Below, in pieces: positions 19,738-31,827 of a stretch of DNA of 64,000 bases (positions are counted from its first letter, which is position 1; the number at the start of each line of letters is the position of its first letter). The DNA comes from Siculibacillus lacustris (GTDB lineage Bacteria > Pseudomonadota > Alphaproteobacteria > Rhizobiales > Ancalomicrobiaceae). Below the pieces are notes generated by a model. It saw only the letters and a list, made by a program, of their open reading frames with translations. It searched no databases and was not told where the DNA came from. The translations under genes and the position numbers were made by a program. The stretch lies in assembly GCF_004328075.1 (NCBI RefSeq), contig NZ_SJFN01000006.1, forward strand, positions 1 through 64,000, read 5' to 3'.

Positions 19738-21039
19738 TCAGCCGTAGATCGGGAAGCGGCGGCACAGTGCCGTCGCCTGCTCCTTGACGCGGGCTTCGAC
19801 CTGGCCGTCGCCGGCCTCGCCGTTCTTCATGATGCCGTTGACCACTTCGCCGATCATCTTGCCGATCTCGCGGAACTCGGCGGTGCCGAAGCCGCGGGTG
19901 GTGCCGGCCGGCGAGCCGACGCGGACGCCCGAGGTGACCATCGGCTTCTCGGGGTCGAACGGAATGCCGTTCTTGTTGCAGGTGATGTGGGCGCGCTTCA
20001 GCGCCTTCTCGGTGACGTTGCCGGTGGCCTTCTTGGGGCGCAGGTCGACCAGGATCAGGTGGGTGTCGGTGCCGCCGGAGACGAGGTCGAGCCCCTCCTC
20101 GAGCAGCGCCTCGGCCATCGCCCGGGCATTGGCCACGACATTGGCCGCATAGGTCTTGAACTCCGGACGCAGCGCCTCGCCGAAGGCCACCGCCTTGGCG
20201 GCGATGACGTGCATCAGGGGACCGCCCTGGAGGCCGGGGAACACCGCCGAATTGATCTTCTTGCCGATGTCGGCGTCGCGCGACAGGACCATGCCGCCGC
20301 GGGGGCCGCGCAGCGTCTTGTGGGTGGTGGTGGTCACCACATGGGCGTGGTCGAGCGGATTGGGATGGGCGCCGCCGGCGACCAGACCGGCGAAATGCGC
20401 CATGTCGACCATGAACATCGCCCCGACCTCGTCGGCGATCGCCCGGAAGGCGGCGAAGTCGATGACCCGCGGATAGCCCGAGCCGCCGGCGACGATCAGC
20501 TTCGGCTTGTGGGCGCGGGCGAGATCGCGGACCTCGTCCATGTCGATCAGGTGGGTGTCGGGCCGCACCTTGTACGGAACCGGCGTGAACCACTTGCCCG
20601 ACTGGTTGACCGGTGAGCCGTGGGTGAGGTGACCGCCGCAGGCGAGATCGAGGCCCATGAAGGTGTCGCCGGGCTTCAGGAAGGAGAAGAACACCGCCTG
20701 ATTGGCCTGGGCGCCGGAATGGGGCTGGACGTTGGCATAGGTCGCCCCGAACAGCTGCTTGGCCCGGTCGATGGCCAGCGTCTCGGCGACGTCGACCCAT
20801 TCACAACCGCCGTAGTAGCGCTTGCCCGGGTAGCCCTCGGCATATTTGTTGGTCATCACCGAGCCCTGGGCCTCGAGCACCGCCTTGGAGACGATGTTCT
20901 CGGAGGCGATCAGCTCGATCTCGCCCTGCTGGCGGGCGAGTTCGTCCTCGATCGACCGGAACAGGGCGGGATCGCTCTCGGCCAGACCCTGGCTGAAGAA
21001 CCCCGGGAACAAGGGGGTGGCGGGGGAAACTTCGGTCAT
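19738..21039 (-). CDS. glyA: Serine hydroxymethyltransferase
   Basis: 433 residues. Interconverts serine and glycine with tetrahydrofolate and is the main one-carbon source. The PLP lysine is in [31 protein letters not shown] and YPGKRYYGG mark substrate binding. The ATG at 21037-21039 follows GAGGTG. The frame stays open a further 80 codons upstream but that part is not conserved in character. The 276-bp region upstream, next to ldtP, showed no glycine riboswitch by eye. Confidence 0.97.
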   Translation of the reverse strand: MTEVSPATPLFPGFFSQGLAESDPALFRSIEDELARQQGEIELIASENIVSKAVLEAQGSVMTNKYAEGYPGKRYYGGCEWVDVAETLAIDRAKQLFGATYANVQPHSGAQANQAVFFSFLKPGDTFMGLDLACGGHLTHGSPVNQSGKWFTPVPYKVRPDTHLIDMDEVRDLARAHKPKLIVAGGSGYPRVIDFAAFRAIADEVGAMFMVDMAHFAGLVAGGAHPNPLDHAHVVTTTTHKTLRGPRGGMVLSRDADIGKKINSAVFPGLQGGPLMHVIAAKAVAFGEALRPEFKTYAANVVANARAMAEALLEEGLDLVSGGTDTHLILVDLRPKKATGNVTEKALKRAHITCNKNGIPFDPEKPMVTSGVRVGSPAGTTRGFGTAEFREIGKMIGEVVNGIMKNGEAGDGQVEARVKEQATALCRRFPIYG

Positions 21040-21315
21040 GGGGCACCTCTTCGTCTCGAGTGGGTCGCAGGGTTCGCCACGGCCGGACGGCCGAGCCGAC
21101 GGTGGCCCTCCGCCGGCCGGAGCGGGAAGGACCACGGGTCGCGCAAACGGGAGCGCCGCCGAGGTCTCGCCTCGGCGGGGGCCGGATAGCACGAATCGCG
21201 GGAGATTGCGCGCCCCGCGGCGCGACCCACACGGAAATGCGCACGACCGCCGCAGAAGCGACGGTCGTCGATCATCGTGCAATGGAAGCGAGCCGAGCGG
21301 TTGGTTTCGAAAGGG

Positions 21316-22593
21316 TCAGTCCTGAGCGACCAGCATGCCGACGCCGTCGCGATTGTAGATGTCGTCGCGGAAGTTGACGATGCCCTCGCGGGTCACCCAC
21401 GCGGTCATGTAGTTGGTGTAGACCGGCACCGTGACCTTGAGCTTGGCGTCGAGGCGGGCGCCGTTGTTCAGCGCATCGTCGACCGCCTGGGGCGTCCAAC
21501 CGGGGGTGTCGCGCAACAGCCAGGTCACCAGACCGCGGATGTTCTGGATGCGCATGCAGCCCGACGAATAGAATCGGTTGCTGTCGCCGAACAGATCCTT
21601 GAACGGCGTATCGTGCATGTAGACGTCATAAGAGTTGGGAAAGGTCACCTTGACCGTCGACATGGCGTTGTCGCCGCCCGGATCCTGCCGGAACTGGTAC
21701 TGCATCGCCTGGGCCCCGTTCCAGTCGATCGACTCGGCGGGGATCTCCTGGTTGTGGCCGTCGAAGATGCGGATGTGGTTCTTGGCCAGATAGTCCGGCT
21801 CGGTCTGCATCTTGGGGATCAGATCCTTGCGGATGATCGAGACCGGCACGTGCCAATAGGGGTGGAAGTTGATCTCCTGGACCTTGGAGGTCAGCACCGG
21901 GGTCTGGCGATCGTTCTTGCCGACCACCGCATTGTGGCGCTCGACGACGCGGCCGCCCTCGACCATCTCGAGCTCGGCGGCCGGGATGTTGAGGAAGATG
22001 TAGCGGTCGCCGAGGAAGCCCGACATGGCGCGGATGCGCACCAGATTGGTCTCGAGCTGGCGTAGGCGCACGTCGGCCGGGACGTTCATGACGTCCATCA
22101 CCGTCTGATCGACGACGCCGTCGGCCCGCAGGCCGTGGCGGATCTGGAAGCGGCGCACCGCGGCGTCGACGTAGGAATCGAACGTGTCGGAATTGCCCAT
22201 GCGGACGGCGTCGGCGGGCATGTCGCCGGCCATCGCCAGACGGTCGCGCAGAATGCGGACGACCTCGCTGCGGGAGCCGACCTTGAGACTGGTCGGCGCC
22301 TCGACCCGCGGCCAGCCACCGCGGGCGACGAGATCCTGCATCCGCGGCAAGGTCTGCTCGATCGCCGCGACGGTGTCGGGCGAGAGCAGCGGCGCGTCGG
22401 CCTTCATGTCGGCGACCCGGGTGGACGCCCCCGAATCGAACTTCTGCTGCCACTCGCGCACGCCGGGGCCGCGCTGGAAGGCGTCGATCGGGTTGGCTTC
22501 CTGGGCCAGGGCATGCGAACTCACGACGAGTCCGGCGATTCCGGCGAGAAGGCCGCGCCGGGTCGGGCGGCGATTGGCAGGCAGGTGGTGCAC
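21316..22593 (-). CDS. ldtP: L,D-transpeptidase (YkuD), LdtP-like
   Basis: 425 residues. The N-terminus has a twin-arginine-like signal (TRRGLLAG, then a hydrophobic stretch ending SHALA), so export may use Tat. A peptidoglycan-binding helix bundle lies at about residues 100-170. The YkuD catalytic domain contains His327 (YMHDTP) and the nucleophile Cys346 (SSGCMRIQN). It should form 3-3 cross-links or attach proteins to peptidoglycan. The start is GTG at 22591-22593, with GGGAGA 8 nt upstream. The MarR-type regulator LdtR lies next upstream on the same strand, as in other Hyphomicrobiales, where LdtR controls ldtP. Confidence 0.92.
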   Translation of the reverse strand: MHHLPANRRPTRRGLLAGIAGLVVSSHALAQEANPIDAFQRGPGVREWQQKFDSGASTRVADMKADAPLLSPDTVAAIEQTLPRMQDLVARGGWPRVEAPTSLKVGSRSEVVRILRDRLAMAGDMPADAVRMGNSDTFDSYVDAAVRRFQIRHGLRADGVVDQTVMDVMNVPADVRLRQLETNLVRIRAMSGFLGDRYIFLNIPAAELEMVEGGRVVERHNAVVGKNDRQTPVLTSKVQEINFHPYWHVPVSIIRKDLIPKMQTEPDYLAKNHIRIFDGHNQEIPAESIDWNGAQAMQYQFRQDPGGDNAMSTVKVTFPNSYDVYMHDTPFKDLFGDSNRFYSSGCMRIQNIRGLVTWLLRDTPGWTPQAVDDALNNGARLDAKLKVTVPVYTNYMTAWVTREGIVNFRDDIYNRDGVGMLVAQD

Positions 22594-23108
22594 CGTCGAT
22601 ATCTCCCAGGCGATCAGGGTCGGACGCGCCGTTCGGGCGTGCCGCCGACGCGGTCCGTTCGGTGATCGAACGGCGGTCGCGCGAGCCGGACGGCCGTCAC
22701 CCCACGAACGAACGGCGGGGGCGGCGTGGCTTCCTCACCCTCTCGATACGCTTCCCAATATGGCCGATTCATGTCGCCTTGGCTCCTCACCCCCGCGTGA
22801 TCGACAGCGCGCGACGATGGGGCGGCGACCGTTCCCGAACGGCAACGGGCGACGTCGGGGAAGGCCCGCGCAAGGGCTCTCGCTCACGAACGCGCCCGCT
22901 CCTCGGCGGTCATCCCCGGCCGGAGCCGGTCTGCCGGCGGAGGGGAAGGGGATCCCGGGGTGCGCCGCTGAGCCTTCGGCGTTTCCCGTGTGGCCTCTGG
23001 GCCGCCTTCCCTCGCCCTTCGGGCTCGCCGGGGGCGACGACCGAGACCCCGGAGCGACCGGAAGGACGCCCGCGTCGCGGAAATCGGTGTCCGATTCTCC
23101 TGCCCCAA
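22594..23108. other. Gap between ldtP and the ldtR 3' duplication
   Basis: 515 bp with no gene I can support. It must carry the ldtP promoter, given the terminators after ldtR. Frames crossing it contain low-complexity Arg/Pro/Gly text with no family character. No match to the palindrome upstream of ldtR was found near the ldtP start. Confidence 0.5.
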
Positions 23109-23112
23109 CGCA

Positions 23113-23138
23113 CGAAGCCGGGACGGGGCCCGGCTTCG
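23113..23138 (-). terminator. Terminator hairpin, outer copy
   Basis: Stem CGAAGCCGGG / CCCGGCTTCG with a 6-nt loop (ACGGGG). Identical in stem to the hairpin at 23210-23234; part of the tandem duplication. Confidence 0.7.
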
Positions 23139-23209
23139 ATTCGGTCTGCGGAAGGGAAGGAGCGCTTCGGCTCAGAGGCGCCAGAGGATCTGGTCGGTCC
23201 AGAAGCGCA

Positions 23210-23234
23210 CGAAGCCGGGACGGGCCCGGCTTCG
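23210..23234 (-). terminator. Terminator hairpin, inner copy (after ldtR)
   Basis: A perfect 10-bp stem CGAAGCCGGG / CCCGGCTTCG with a 5-nt loop, 33 nt beyond the ldtR stop codon on the minus strand. No T-tract follows. Confidence 0.7.
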
Positions 23235-23267
23235 ATTCGGTCTGCGGAAGGGAAGGAGCGCTTCGGC

Positions 23268-23780
23268 TCAGAGGCGGTAGAGGATCTGGTCGGTCCAGAA
23301 GCGCTCCAGGCGCTGCAGCGACTTGTTGATCGCCGTGAACTCGCCGACGCCGATGCCGCCGACCTGTTCGATCGAGCGCAGCTGACGATCGTAGAGGCGA
23401 TCGACCACCACCGCGATCTCGCGACCCTTGTCGGTCAGCGACACGCGGACCGAGCGGCGATCGATGCGCGAGCGCTCGTGCTTGACGTAGCCGCCCTCGA
23501 CCAGCTTCTTGAGATTGTAGGAGACGTTGGAGCCGAGATAGTAGCCGCGGGTGCGCAACTCGCCGGCGGTCAGTTCGGCACCGCCGATGTTGAACAGCAA
23601 CAGCGCCTGGACCGAGTTGACGTCGTCGCGGCCGACGCGGTCGAATTCGTCCTTGATCACGTCGAGGAGCCGGCGATGCAGTCGCTCGACGAGCGTGAGG
23701 GCCTCGAGGTAGAGCGGGCGGATGGCCTCCTGCTCCTCGGTGCGGTGGCTGAAGTCTGCCACCTTCTTGACGCTGGTCAT
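23268..23780 (-). CDS. ldtR: MarR-family regulator LdtR
   Basis: 170 residues from the ATG at 23778-23780. A GTG 15 nt upstream would add five residues, but the ATG has GAGGCG at the right distance. The winged-helix domain spans about residues 55-130: QALLLFNIGG, ELTAGELRTRGYYLGSNVSY as recognition helix and DRRSVRVSLTDKG as wing. In Liberibacter and Sinorhizobium the orthologue LdtR controls the L,D-transpeptidase gene ldtP and stress tolerance; its position beside ldtP supports that here. A 19-bp palindrome at 23870-23888 is a good candidate for its own operator. Confidence 0.92.
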   Translation of the reverse strand: MTSVKKVADFSHRTEEQEAIRPLYLEALTLVERLHRRLLDVIKDEFDRVGRDDVNSVQALLLFNIGGAELTAGELRTRGYYLGSNVSYNLKKLVEGGYVKHERSRIDRRSVRVSLTDKGREIAVVVDRLYDRQLRSIEQVGGIGVGEFTAINKSLQRLERFWTDQILYRL

Positions 23781-23869
23781 TGTTGTTCGCCTCACACTAC
23801 TTGGATTTCCGCGGGCTTTCGGCCCCTTTTCGTGTGTAGACCATACGAACTCGACTCTAAAATCGCCTT

Positions 23870-23888
23870 AAATTGCATCATGAAATTT
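23870..23888. promoter_or_regulatory. Candidate LdtR operator (19-bp palindrome)
   Basis: AAATTGCATCATGAAATTT is symmetric except for one mismatched pair and the central base. It lies 90 nt upstream of the ldtR start, inside an AT-rich block (about 23,830-23,960) that contrasts with the surrounding DNA. MarR proteins bind inverted repeats of this size. A second nested inverted repeat lies at 23929-23986 (CGAAGATG / CATCTTCG), between this site and the livH-like gene end. Confidence 0.5.
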
Positions 23889-24011
23889 CTGTAAACTCTC
23901 CGTACCGAGAAACTTGCTGAACATAATCCGAAGATGAAAGCGAGAATGCGATTCATCTCTCGCAAACCATTCGCCTTGCATCTTCGGAAAGCATGACCGC
24001 GGAAATCCCGG

Positions 24012-26542
<2,531 letters not shown>

Positions 26543-26765
26543 CTAGCACGCGTCGGCGTCCCGGTCACGCCGGACCGGGCGGCGGGCGTGCCGCGCCGAT
26601 CTGCTCTGCCGGTGCCGGCGAGCGACGCTCTCGCCGCGGGCGACGGCGACGGCTATGCTCGGGCCGCCGGTCCGGCCGTCGCGCGCACGGGGGCCCGGCC
26701 GCCGGACGTCCCCGACCTCGGCGATCTTCCCTTTCCACGGCATCCCAACAGGCAACGGAGCGGCG

Positions 26766-27839
26766 ATGAGCGGCGAGTTCTCCACCGACGAGATCAAGTT
26801 CGAACGACGCGGCCGCGCCGGCGTGGTGATCCTCGATCGACCGAAGGCGCTGAATGCGTTGAACCGGGCGATGGTGCGGGCGATGAAGGCGCAGCTCGAC
26901 GCCTGGGTCGTCGATCCGAACATCGGCCAGGTGCTGCTGACCTCGACCAGCGAGAAGGCCTTCTGTGCCGGCGGCGACATCCGCCGCATCCACGACATGG
27001 GTCGGGCCGGCGAGCCGGACCTGACCGGGTTCTTCTTCGACGAATATCAACTCGACCTCGCCATCCACCGCTGCCCCAAGCCCTTCGTGTCGCTGATCGA
27101 CGGCATCTGCATGGGCGGCGGCATCGGCTTGTCGATGCACGCGCCGTTCCGGGTCGGCTCGGAGAAGGCGCTGTTCGCCATGCCCGAGGTGACCATCGGC
27201 TTCTTCCCCGACGTCGGCGGCGCCCATGTGCTGGCGCATCTGCCGGGCGAGACCGGCATCTATCTGGCGATGACCGGCGGCCGGGTGAAATGCGCCGATG
27301 CCGCCGCGCTCGGCCTCCTCACCCATGTCGTGGCCAGCGCCCAGATGGGCGACCTCGCCGCGGCGCTGACCACCACCCACGACGTGGCGGCGACGATCAC
27401 CGCCTTCACCGGGCCGATCCCCGGCGAGACGCCGATCGCCGACCGCCGGGCGACCATCGACCGGCTGTTTTCCGGCGACGACGCGCCGACCATCCTCGCG
27501 CGGCTCGACGCCGAGAGCGGGCCGGACGCCGACTGGGCGCACGCCACCGCCGCGGAGATCCGCACCAAGTCGCCGACCTCGGTGGCGCTGGCGCTGCACC
27601 AGGTGCGGGTCGCCCGCGATCTCGACGTCGAGGCCTGTCTGGTACTCGACGGCCGCATCGTCAGCCACATCCTCCAGGGCCACGACTTCTACGAAGGCGT
27701 GCGCTCGGTGCTGGTCGATCGCGACAATCGCCCGAACTGGCAGCCGGCCACCTTCGAAGAGATCGCGCCGGGGGCGATCGAAGCCCACTTGACGACCATC
27801 CCCGCGGGCGGCGACATCGTGTTCCCGCCTTCGCGGTGA
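26766..27839 (+). CDS. 3-hydroxyisobutyryl-CoA hydrolase (enoyl-CoA hydratase family)
   Basis: 357 residues from the ATG at 26766, which follows CGGAG. The open frame extends 37 codons upstream without family character. The crotonase fold is visible: RPKALNALNRAMV, EKAFCAGGDIR (oxyanion hole), GICMGGGIGLS (second oxyanion NH) and MPEVTIGFFPDVGG with the catalytic Glu. The long C-terminal half (DDAPTILARL, KSPTSVALALHQVR, CLVLDGRI-like segment) is that of the hydrolase subgroup rather than of a hydratase. It acts in valine breakdown. Confidence 0.9.
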   Translation: MSGEFSTDEIKFERRGRAGVVILDRPKALNALNRAMVRAMKAQLDAWVVDPNIGQVLLTSTSEKAFCAGGDIRRIHDMGRAGEPDLTGFFFDEYQLDLAIHRCPKPFVSLIDGICMGGGIGLSMHAPFRVGSEKALFAMPEVTIGFFPDVGGAHVLAHLPGETGIYLAMTGGRVKCADAAALGLLTHVVASAQMGDLAAALTTTHDVAATITAFTGPIPGETPIADRRATIDRLFSGDDAPTILARLDAESGPDADWAHATAAEIRTKSPTSVALALHQVRVARDLDVEACLVLDGRIVSHILQGHDFYEGVRSVLVDRDNRPNWQPATFEEIAPGAIEAHLTTIPAGGDIVFPPSR

Positions 27840-27861
27840 CCAACCGGAGACCGCACGCGCC

Positions 27862-28326
27862 ATGCCGCGGATCGACAGCCTCGCCGCCCCTCATCAGCCG
27901 CCGCCCGCCGAGCGCCGTCCACGCTGGCGGGTGATGCACGACGTCTATCTGCGGCTCCTGGCGGTGGTCCATCTGGTGTGGAGCCTGTGGGAATGGGCGG
28001 CGGTGATCGGCCTCGTGCCGCCGGTGTTCGGGGTCGAACAACGGGCGATCCTGCCGCGGCTCGGCGCCACCTATTTCTTCGCGGCGCTCGATCCGATGGC
28101 GGCGGTCGGCCTGTGGTTCGGCTCGGTGTGGGGCACCGCGACCTGGCTGGTGGTGACCTTCGCGCGGATGATCATCCACACCGGCTTCGCCGGCCTGTTC
28201 GGCTGGACCGGGCCGTGGACGATCGTCCAGGCGGTGTCGGTGGTGGTCTATCTGGCGCTGTTCTTCCTCGCCGAACGGGCCGATCGCGAGGCCCGCAAGA
28301 CCCGTCGCCGCCGCGCCCCCGGCTGA
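27862..28326 (+). CDS. Small four-helix inner-membrane protein
   Basis: 154 residues with four hydrophobic segments (about 32-52, 66-84, 90-108 and 116-138), a Pro/Arg-rich N-terminus and an Arg-rich tail. It resembles the small DUF6163-type proteins of Hyphomicrobiales, but I am not certain of that family. It starts 22 nt after the hydrolase gene and is probably in the same transcript, with ilvA next. No enzymatic motif is seen. Confidence 0.75.
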   Translation: MPRIDSLAAPHQPPPAERRPRWRVMHDVYLRLLAVVHLVWSLWEWAAVIGLVPPVFGVEQRAILPRLGATYFFAALDPMAAVGLWFGSVWGTATWLVVTFARMIIHTGFAGLFGWTGPWTIVQAVSVVVYLALFFLAERADREARKTRRRRAPG

Positions 28327-28372
28327 AACCCGCCCCGCCTTCCCCGCGCCGTCCCGAGAGGCCCCTGCCCCG

Positions 28373-29620
28373 ATGCCGAAGCCGCCCACCGATCTCCGCC
28401 TGCCGACGCTCGACGACGTACGCGACGCGGCGCGCCTCATCGCCGGCGCGGTGATCCGCACGCCGTTCCTGCCGGCGCCGCGGCTGTCGCAACTGACCGG
28501 TGCCCGGGTGTGGGTGAAGTACGAGAACCTCCAGGTCACCGCCGCCTTCAAGGAACGCGGGGCGCTGGTCAAGCTGCTCGGCCTCGACGCGGCGGCGCGG
28601 GCGCGCGGGGTGATCGCCATGTCGGCGGGCAACCACGCCCAGGCGGTGGCCTATCACGCCACCCGGCTCGGCATCCGCTCGACCATCGTCATGCCGGAGA
28701 CCACGCCGCACGTGAAGGTCGCAGCGACCCGCGGCTTCGGGGCCGAAGTGGTGCTGTCGGGCGAGACGGTGGCGGAGGCCGAGATCGAGGCCGAGCGCCT
28801 GCGGCTGCGCGACGGCGCGACCTTCGTGCATCCGTACGACGATTTCGACGTGATCCGCGGCCAGGGCACCATGGCGCTGGAGATGCTCGAGGACGAACCC
28901 GACCTCGAGGTGATGGTGGTGCCGGTCGGCGGCGGCGGTCTGATCGGCGGCATCGCCACCGCGGCCAAGGCGCTGGCGCCGCGCATCGAGATCGTCGGGG
29001 TCGAGACCCGGCTCTATCCGGCGATGTGGGCGGAGCTGCGCGACCTGCCGGTGGTCGCCGGCGGCACGACGCTGGCCGAGGGCATCGCGGTGCGCCGGGT
29101 CGGGCTGATCAATCTGGAAATCGCCCGCCGCCTGCTCGACGACCTGATCCTGGTCGAGGAGAGCGACATCGAACGGGCGGTCTATTTCTATCTGACGCTG
29201 CAGAAGACCATGGCCGAGGGCGCCGCCGGGGCGGGGTTGGCGGCGCTGATGACCGCGCCGGAGCGCTTCCGCGGGCGCAAGGTCGGGCTGGTGCTGTGCG
29301 GCGGCAACATCGATCCGCGCATCCTGTCGTCGATCATGGTGCGGGAACTGGCGCGCGAGGAAAAGATCGTGGCGATCCGCCTGATCATTCCCGACCGCCC
29401 GGGGGTGCTCGGCGAGATCACCACGGTGCTCGGCCGGATGGGCGGCAACATCCTGGAGGTCGAACACCGCCGCACGGTGCTCAAGGTGCCGGCCAAGGGC
29501 GCGAGCCTCGACGTGGTGTTCGAGACCCGCGACGGCGCGCACGCCCAGGAGATCATCGCCGCGCTGGAGGCGCTCGACTACACGGTGGAACGGTTGGGGC
29601 AGACGGATCGGCAGAGCTGA
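28373..29620 (+). CDS. ilvA: Threonine ammonia-lyase with C-terminal ACT domain
   Basis: 415 residues. PLP-dependent fold type II: Lys60 in AAFKERGAL, SAGNHAQ for phosphate/substrate, VGGGGLIGG as glycine loop. The ACT domain at about residues 338-410 (IIPDRPGVLGEITTVLGRMGGNI) fits allosteric control. It makes 2-oxobutanoate from threonine, for isoleucine synthesis or threonine catabolism. It lies 46 nt downstream of the small membrane protein and ends convergent with ygjV. Confidence 0.93.
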   Translation: MPKPPTDLRLPTLDDVRDAARLIAGAVIRTPFLPAPRLSQLTGARVWVKYENLQVTAAFKERGALVKLLGLDAAARARGVIAMSAGNHAQAVAYHATRLGIRSTIVMPETTPHVKVAATRGFGAEVVLSGETVAEAEIEAERLRLRDGATFVHPYDDFDVIRGQGTMALEMLEDEPDLEVMVVPVGGGGLIGGIATAAKALAPRIEIVGVETRLYPAMWAELRDLPVVAGGTTLAEGIAVRRVGLINLEIARRLLDDLILVEESDIERAVYFYLTLQKTMAEGAAGAGLAALMTAPERFRGRKVGLVLCGGNIDPRILSSIMVRELAREEKIVAIRLIIPDRPGVLGEITTVLGRMGGNILEVEHRRTVLKVPAKGASLDVVFETRDGAHAQEIIAALEALDYTVERLGQTDRQS

Positions 29621-29627
29621 GACCGCC

Positions 29628-30161
29628 TCACAGCGGCAGGTCGGTGGCGTCGTCGGCGGCCGCGGCGGCGCGGTCGCGGCGGAGTCGAATCATGGTGGCG
29701 GCGTTGACCACGGCGATGATCGTCTCCAGCGCGACGCCGCCGATCGAACCGCTCAGCCAGTTGTTGGCGAGCCAGGCCAGGGTGCAGCCGAACAGCGCCA
29801 GGCGCAGGGCGATGCCGCGCATCAGGAACAGCGCCACGGTGGCGACCGAGCCGGCGGCGACCGGGATCCAGCCGACGCCGTGAGCGCCGACCCAGAAGCC
29901 GACGCCGATGTTGACCAGCACCAGCACCAGGGCCATCCACGGCGAGCGGGTCCGTATCGCCAGGAAGGAACGCACGCCGGAGATCGCCGCGGTCGAGCCG
30001 GCCGGCAGATTGCCGAGCAGCACGAAATGCACCGCATAGGCGAAGCTCTGCGCCGAGTTGAAGGCCTTGAGGCGGCCGTCGCGTTTCTGCAGGAAGGCCG
30101 AAATGCCGAGTGCAAAGGCGAGATAGCCGACACACTGGGCGGTCGAGAAGGGATCCGTCAT
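29628..30161 (-). CDS. YgjV-family inner-membrane protein
   Basis: 177 residues with about six hydrophobic segments. The beginning (STAQCVGYLAFALGISAFLQKRD) and the AFNSAQSFAYAVHFVLLG helix match the YgjV (Imp-YgjV) family. Function unknown. Its stop lies only 7 nt beyond that of ilvA on the opposite strand, leaving no room for a terminator. Confidence 0.85.
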   Translation of the reverse strand: MTDPFSTAQCVGYLAFALGISAFLQKRDGRLKAFNSAQSFAYAVHFVLLGNLPAGSTAAISGVRSFLAIRTRSPWMALVLVLVNIGVGFWVGAHGVGWIPVAAGSVATVALFLMRGIALRLALFGCTLAWLANNWLSGSIGGVALETIIAVVNAATMIRLRRDRAAAAADDATDLPL

Positions 30162-30349
30162 CGTCGTCCCGTTCGGGAAGGAGCCTCACGGCCACCCTCG
30201 GGCAGGGTCGCTTCGCTCGGAGCCGCTCGCGCAAACTAACCGTCCGGAGACGACGAGGGAACCGTCGCTCGTGCATGGCACGCGCCCGCCCTTGCCGGTT
30301 CCGGTCCGACACCCCATTTTGTGGACTCACGTTAGCCGAGGATGCCGCG

Positions 30350-30844
30350 ATGAGCCAGCCGACCCAGCAGATCGTCATCAGATGGGTGTTCGATCCCGTC
30401 CTGGAACCGGACCTGTTCGAGGGTCTGTTGTCGCGACGCTGCTTCGCCTTCCTGTTCGATCTGATCGCCGTGTCGCTCCTGTGGCTGGTCGCGGCCTTCG
30501 TGGTGTTCTTCCTGGGGCTCGCGACCTTCGGGCTGGCGTGGCTGGTCTATCCGGCGCTGTGGCCGGTGATCGGCCTGCTCTACACCGTCTCCGGCCTGTC
30601 CGGCCCGAGTTCGGCGACCGCCGGCATGCGGGCGATGGGCCTGTCGATGCGCACCCTCGACGGAGCCCGACCGGACGCGCTCCGGGCGCTGTTCCACGTG
30701 GTGATCTTCTATGCCCTGAGCTTCGGCCTGACGCCGCTGGTCCATCTGATCGGCCTGTTCAACGTGCGCCGCCAGTTGCTCCAGGACATGATCGTCGGCG
30801 TGGTGGTGCTCGACGGCCGGGTGTTGGCGATGACCGGGCGGTGA
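30350..30844 (+). CDS. RDD-family membrane protein
   Basis: 164 residues from the ATG at 30350. The RDD signature region is [17 protein letters not shown] near residue 30, followed by two more membrane segments and a C-terminal [17 protein letters not shown] proteins are poorly characterised; some have been linked to ion exchange. The start follows a GAGG about 13 nt upstream. It is probably transcribed before bpt, with a 190-bp gap. Confidence 0.85.
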   Translation: MSQPTQQIVIRWVFDPVLEPDLFEGLLSRRCFAFLFDLIAVSLLWLVAAFVVFFLGLATFGLAWLVYPALWPVIGLLYTVSGLSGPSSATAGMRAMGLSMRTLDGARPDALRALFHVVIFYALSFGLTPLVHLIGLFNVRRQLLQDMIVGVVVLDGRVLAMTGR

Positions 30845-31034
30845 GCCCGCCGCGGCGCGGCGCCACCGTCGCGAAATCCGCCACGACGCGCGGTTTCTCG
30901 GCAATCGACGTCTTTGCGACGAGGGCGGTCCCGGACTATCCTGGGGATCGGGAGGCGCGCCGTCGGGGTGCGCCGCCCGTGGGAGACCTCGCCGGCGGTG
31001 TCGATTGCCGCCCCGGCCACACGTGGGACCGGTC

Positions 31035-31787
31035 ATGACGAAGCACCCCCTCGACGCGCCGCTGTTCTACCTGACCGCTCCGGCGGCATGCCCCTATTTG
31101 CCGACCCGCCAGGAACGCAAGGTGTTCACCCATCTGGTCGGTCTCGGGGCGCCGGCGCTCAACGACATCCTGACCCAGGGTGGCTTCCGCCGGTCGCAGA
31201 ACATCGCCTATCGCCCGGCCTGCGACGGCTGCCGGGCCTGCGTGTCGGTGCGCATCGTCGTCGACGAGTTCGACTGGACGCGCGGCTTCCGCAAGGTGAT
31301 GAGGCGCAACGACGATCTCGTCGGGGCGATCAAGGGGGCCGCCCCGACCTCCGAGCAATACGGCCTGTTCCGGCGCTATCTCGACGCCCGTCACGCCGAC
31401 GGCGGCATGGCCGACATGTCGGTGCTCGACTTCTCGATGATGATCGAGGACACCCACGTCGACACGATGGTGATCGAATATCGGCGGCGCGGCCCCGACA
31501 CCGGGATCACCGGGCGCGGACGCGGGCCGGCGCTCGGGGTGGCGCTGACCGACCTGCTCGCCGACGGTCTGTCGATGGTCTATTCGTTCTACGACCCGGA
31601 CGAGGATGCCCGCGGCCTCGGCACCTTCATGATCCTCGACCACGTCCGCCGCGCCAAGGAGCGCGGCCTGCCCTACGTCTATCTCGGCTATTGGGTCGAG
31701 GGCGCGCGCAAGATGGACTACAAGCGCCGCTTCCTGCCGCAGCAGCATCTCGGGCCGATCGGCTGGGGCGCGCCGGAGAGCGAGTGA
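31035..31787 (+). CDS. bpt: Aspartate/glutamate leucyltransferase (N-degron)
   Basis: 250 residues from the ATG at 31035. It contains the ATE-fold Cys cluster (CPYLPTR near the N-terminus and [11 protein letters not shown]) and the long C-terminal acetyltransferase-like domain ([40 protein letters not shown]). Bpt transfers leucine onto N-terminal Asp or Glu residues and so marks proteins for the ClpAP/ClpS N-degron pathway. An in-frame GTG-type start 30 nt upstream is possible but less conserved in position. Confidence 0.94.
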   Translation: MTKHPLDAPLFYLTAPAACPYLPTRQERKVFTHLVGLGAPALNDILTQGGFRRSQNIAYRPACDGCRACVSVRIVVDEFDWTRGFRKVMRRNDDLVGAIKGAAPTSEQYGLFRRYLDARHADGGMADMSVLDFSMMIEDTHVDTMVIEYRRRGPDTGITGRGRGPALGVALTDLLADGLSMVYSFYDPDEDARGLGTFMILDHVRRAKERGLPYVYLGYWVEGARKMDYKRRFLPQQHLGPIGWGAPESE

Positions 31788-31827
31788 CTCCGCCGCAGGG
31801 ACCTGGAACGCTGTGAACCCGTGCCGC

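Larger units (their letters stand above)
23109..23301. repeat. Tandem duplication of the ldtR end plus terminator
   Basis: Two adjacent copies, 23109-23205 (97 bp) and 23206-23301 (96 bp). They differ by one G in a G-run and by two bases (CC against GT). Each copy holds a terminator hairpin and the last codons of ldtR. Only the second copy is the real gene end. The first keeps a relic of the C-terminus (FWTDQILWRL then stop) where the gene itself has FWTDQILYRL. Confidence 0.92.

Noticed and set aside
21040-21315. Glycine riboswitch ahead of glyA
   Set aside because: No paired glycine-aptamer cores seen by eye; a covariance search would settle it.
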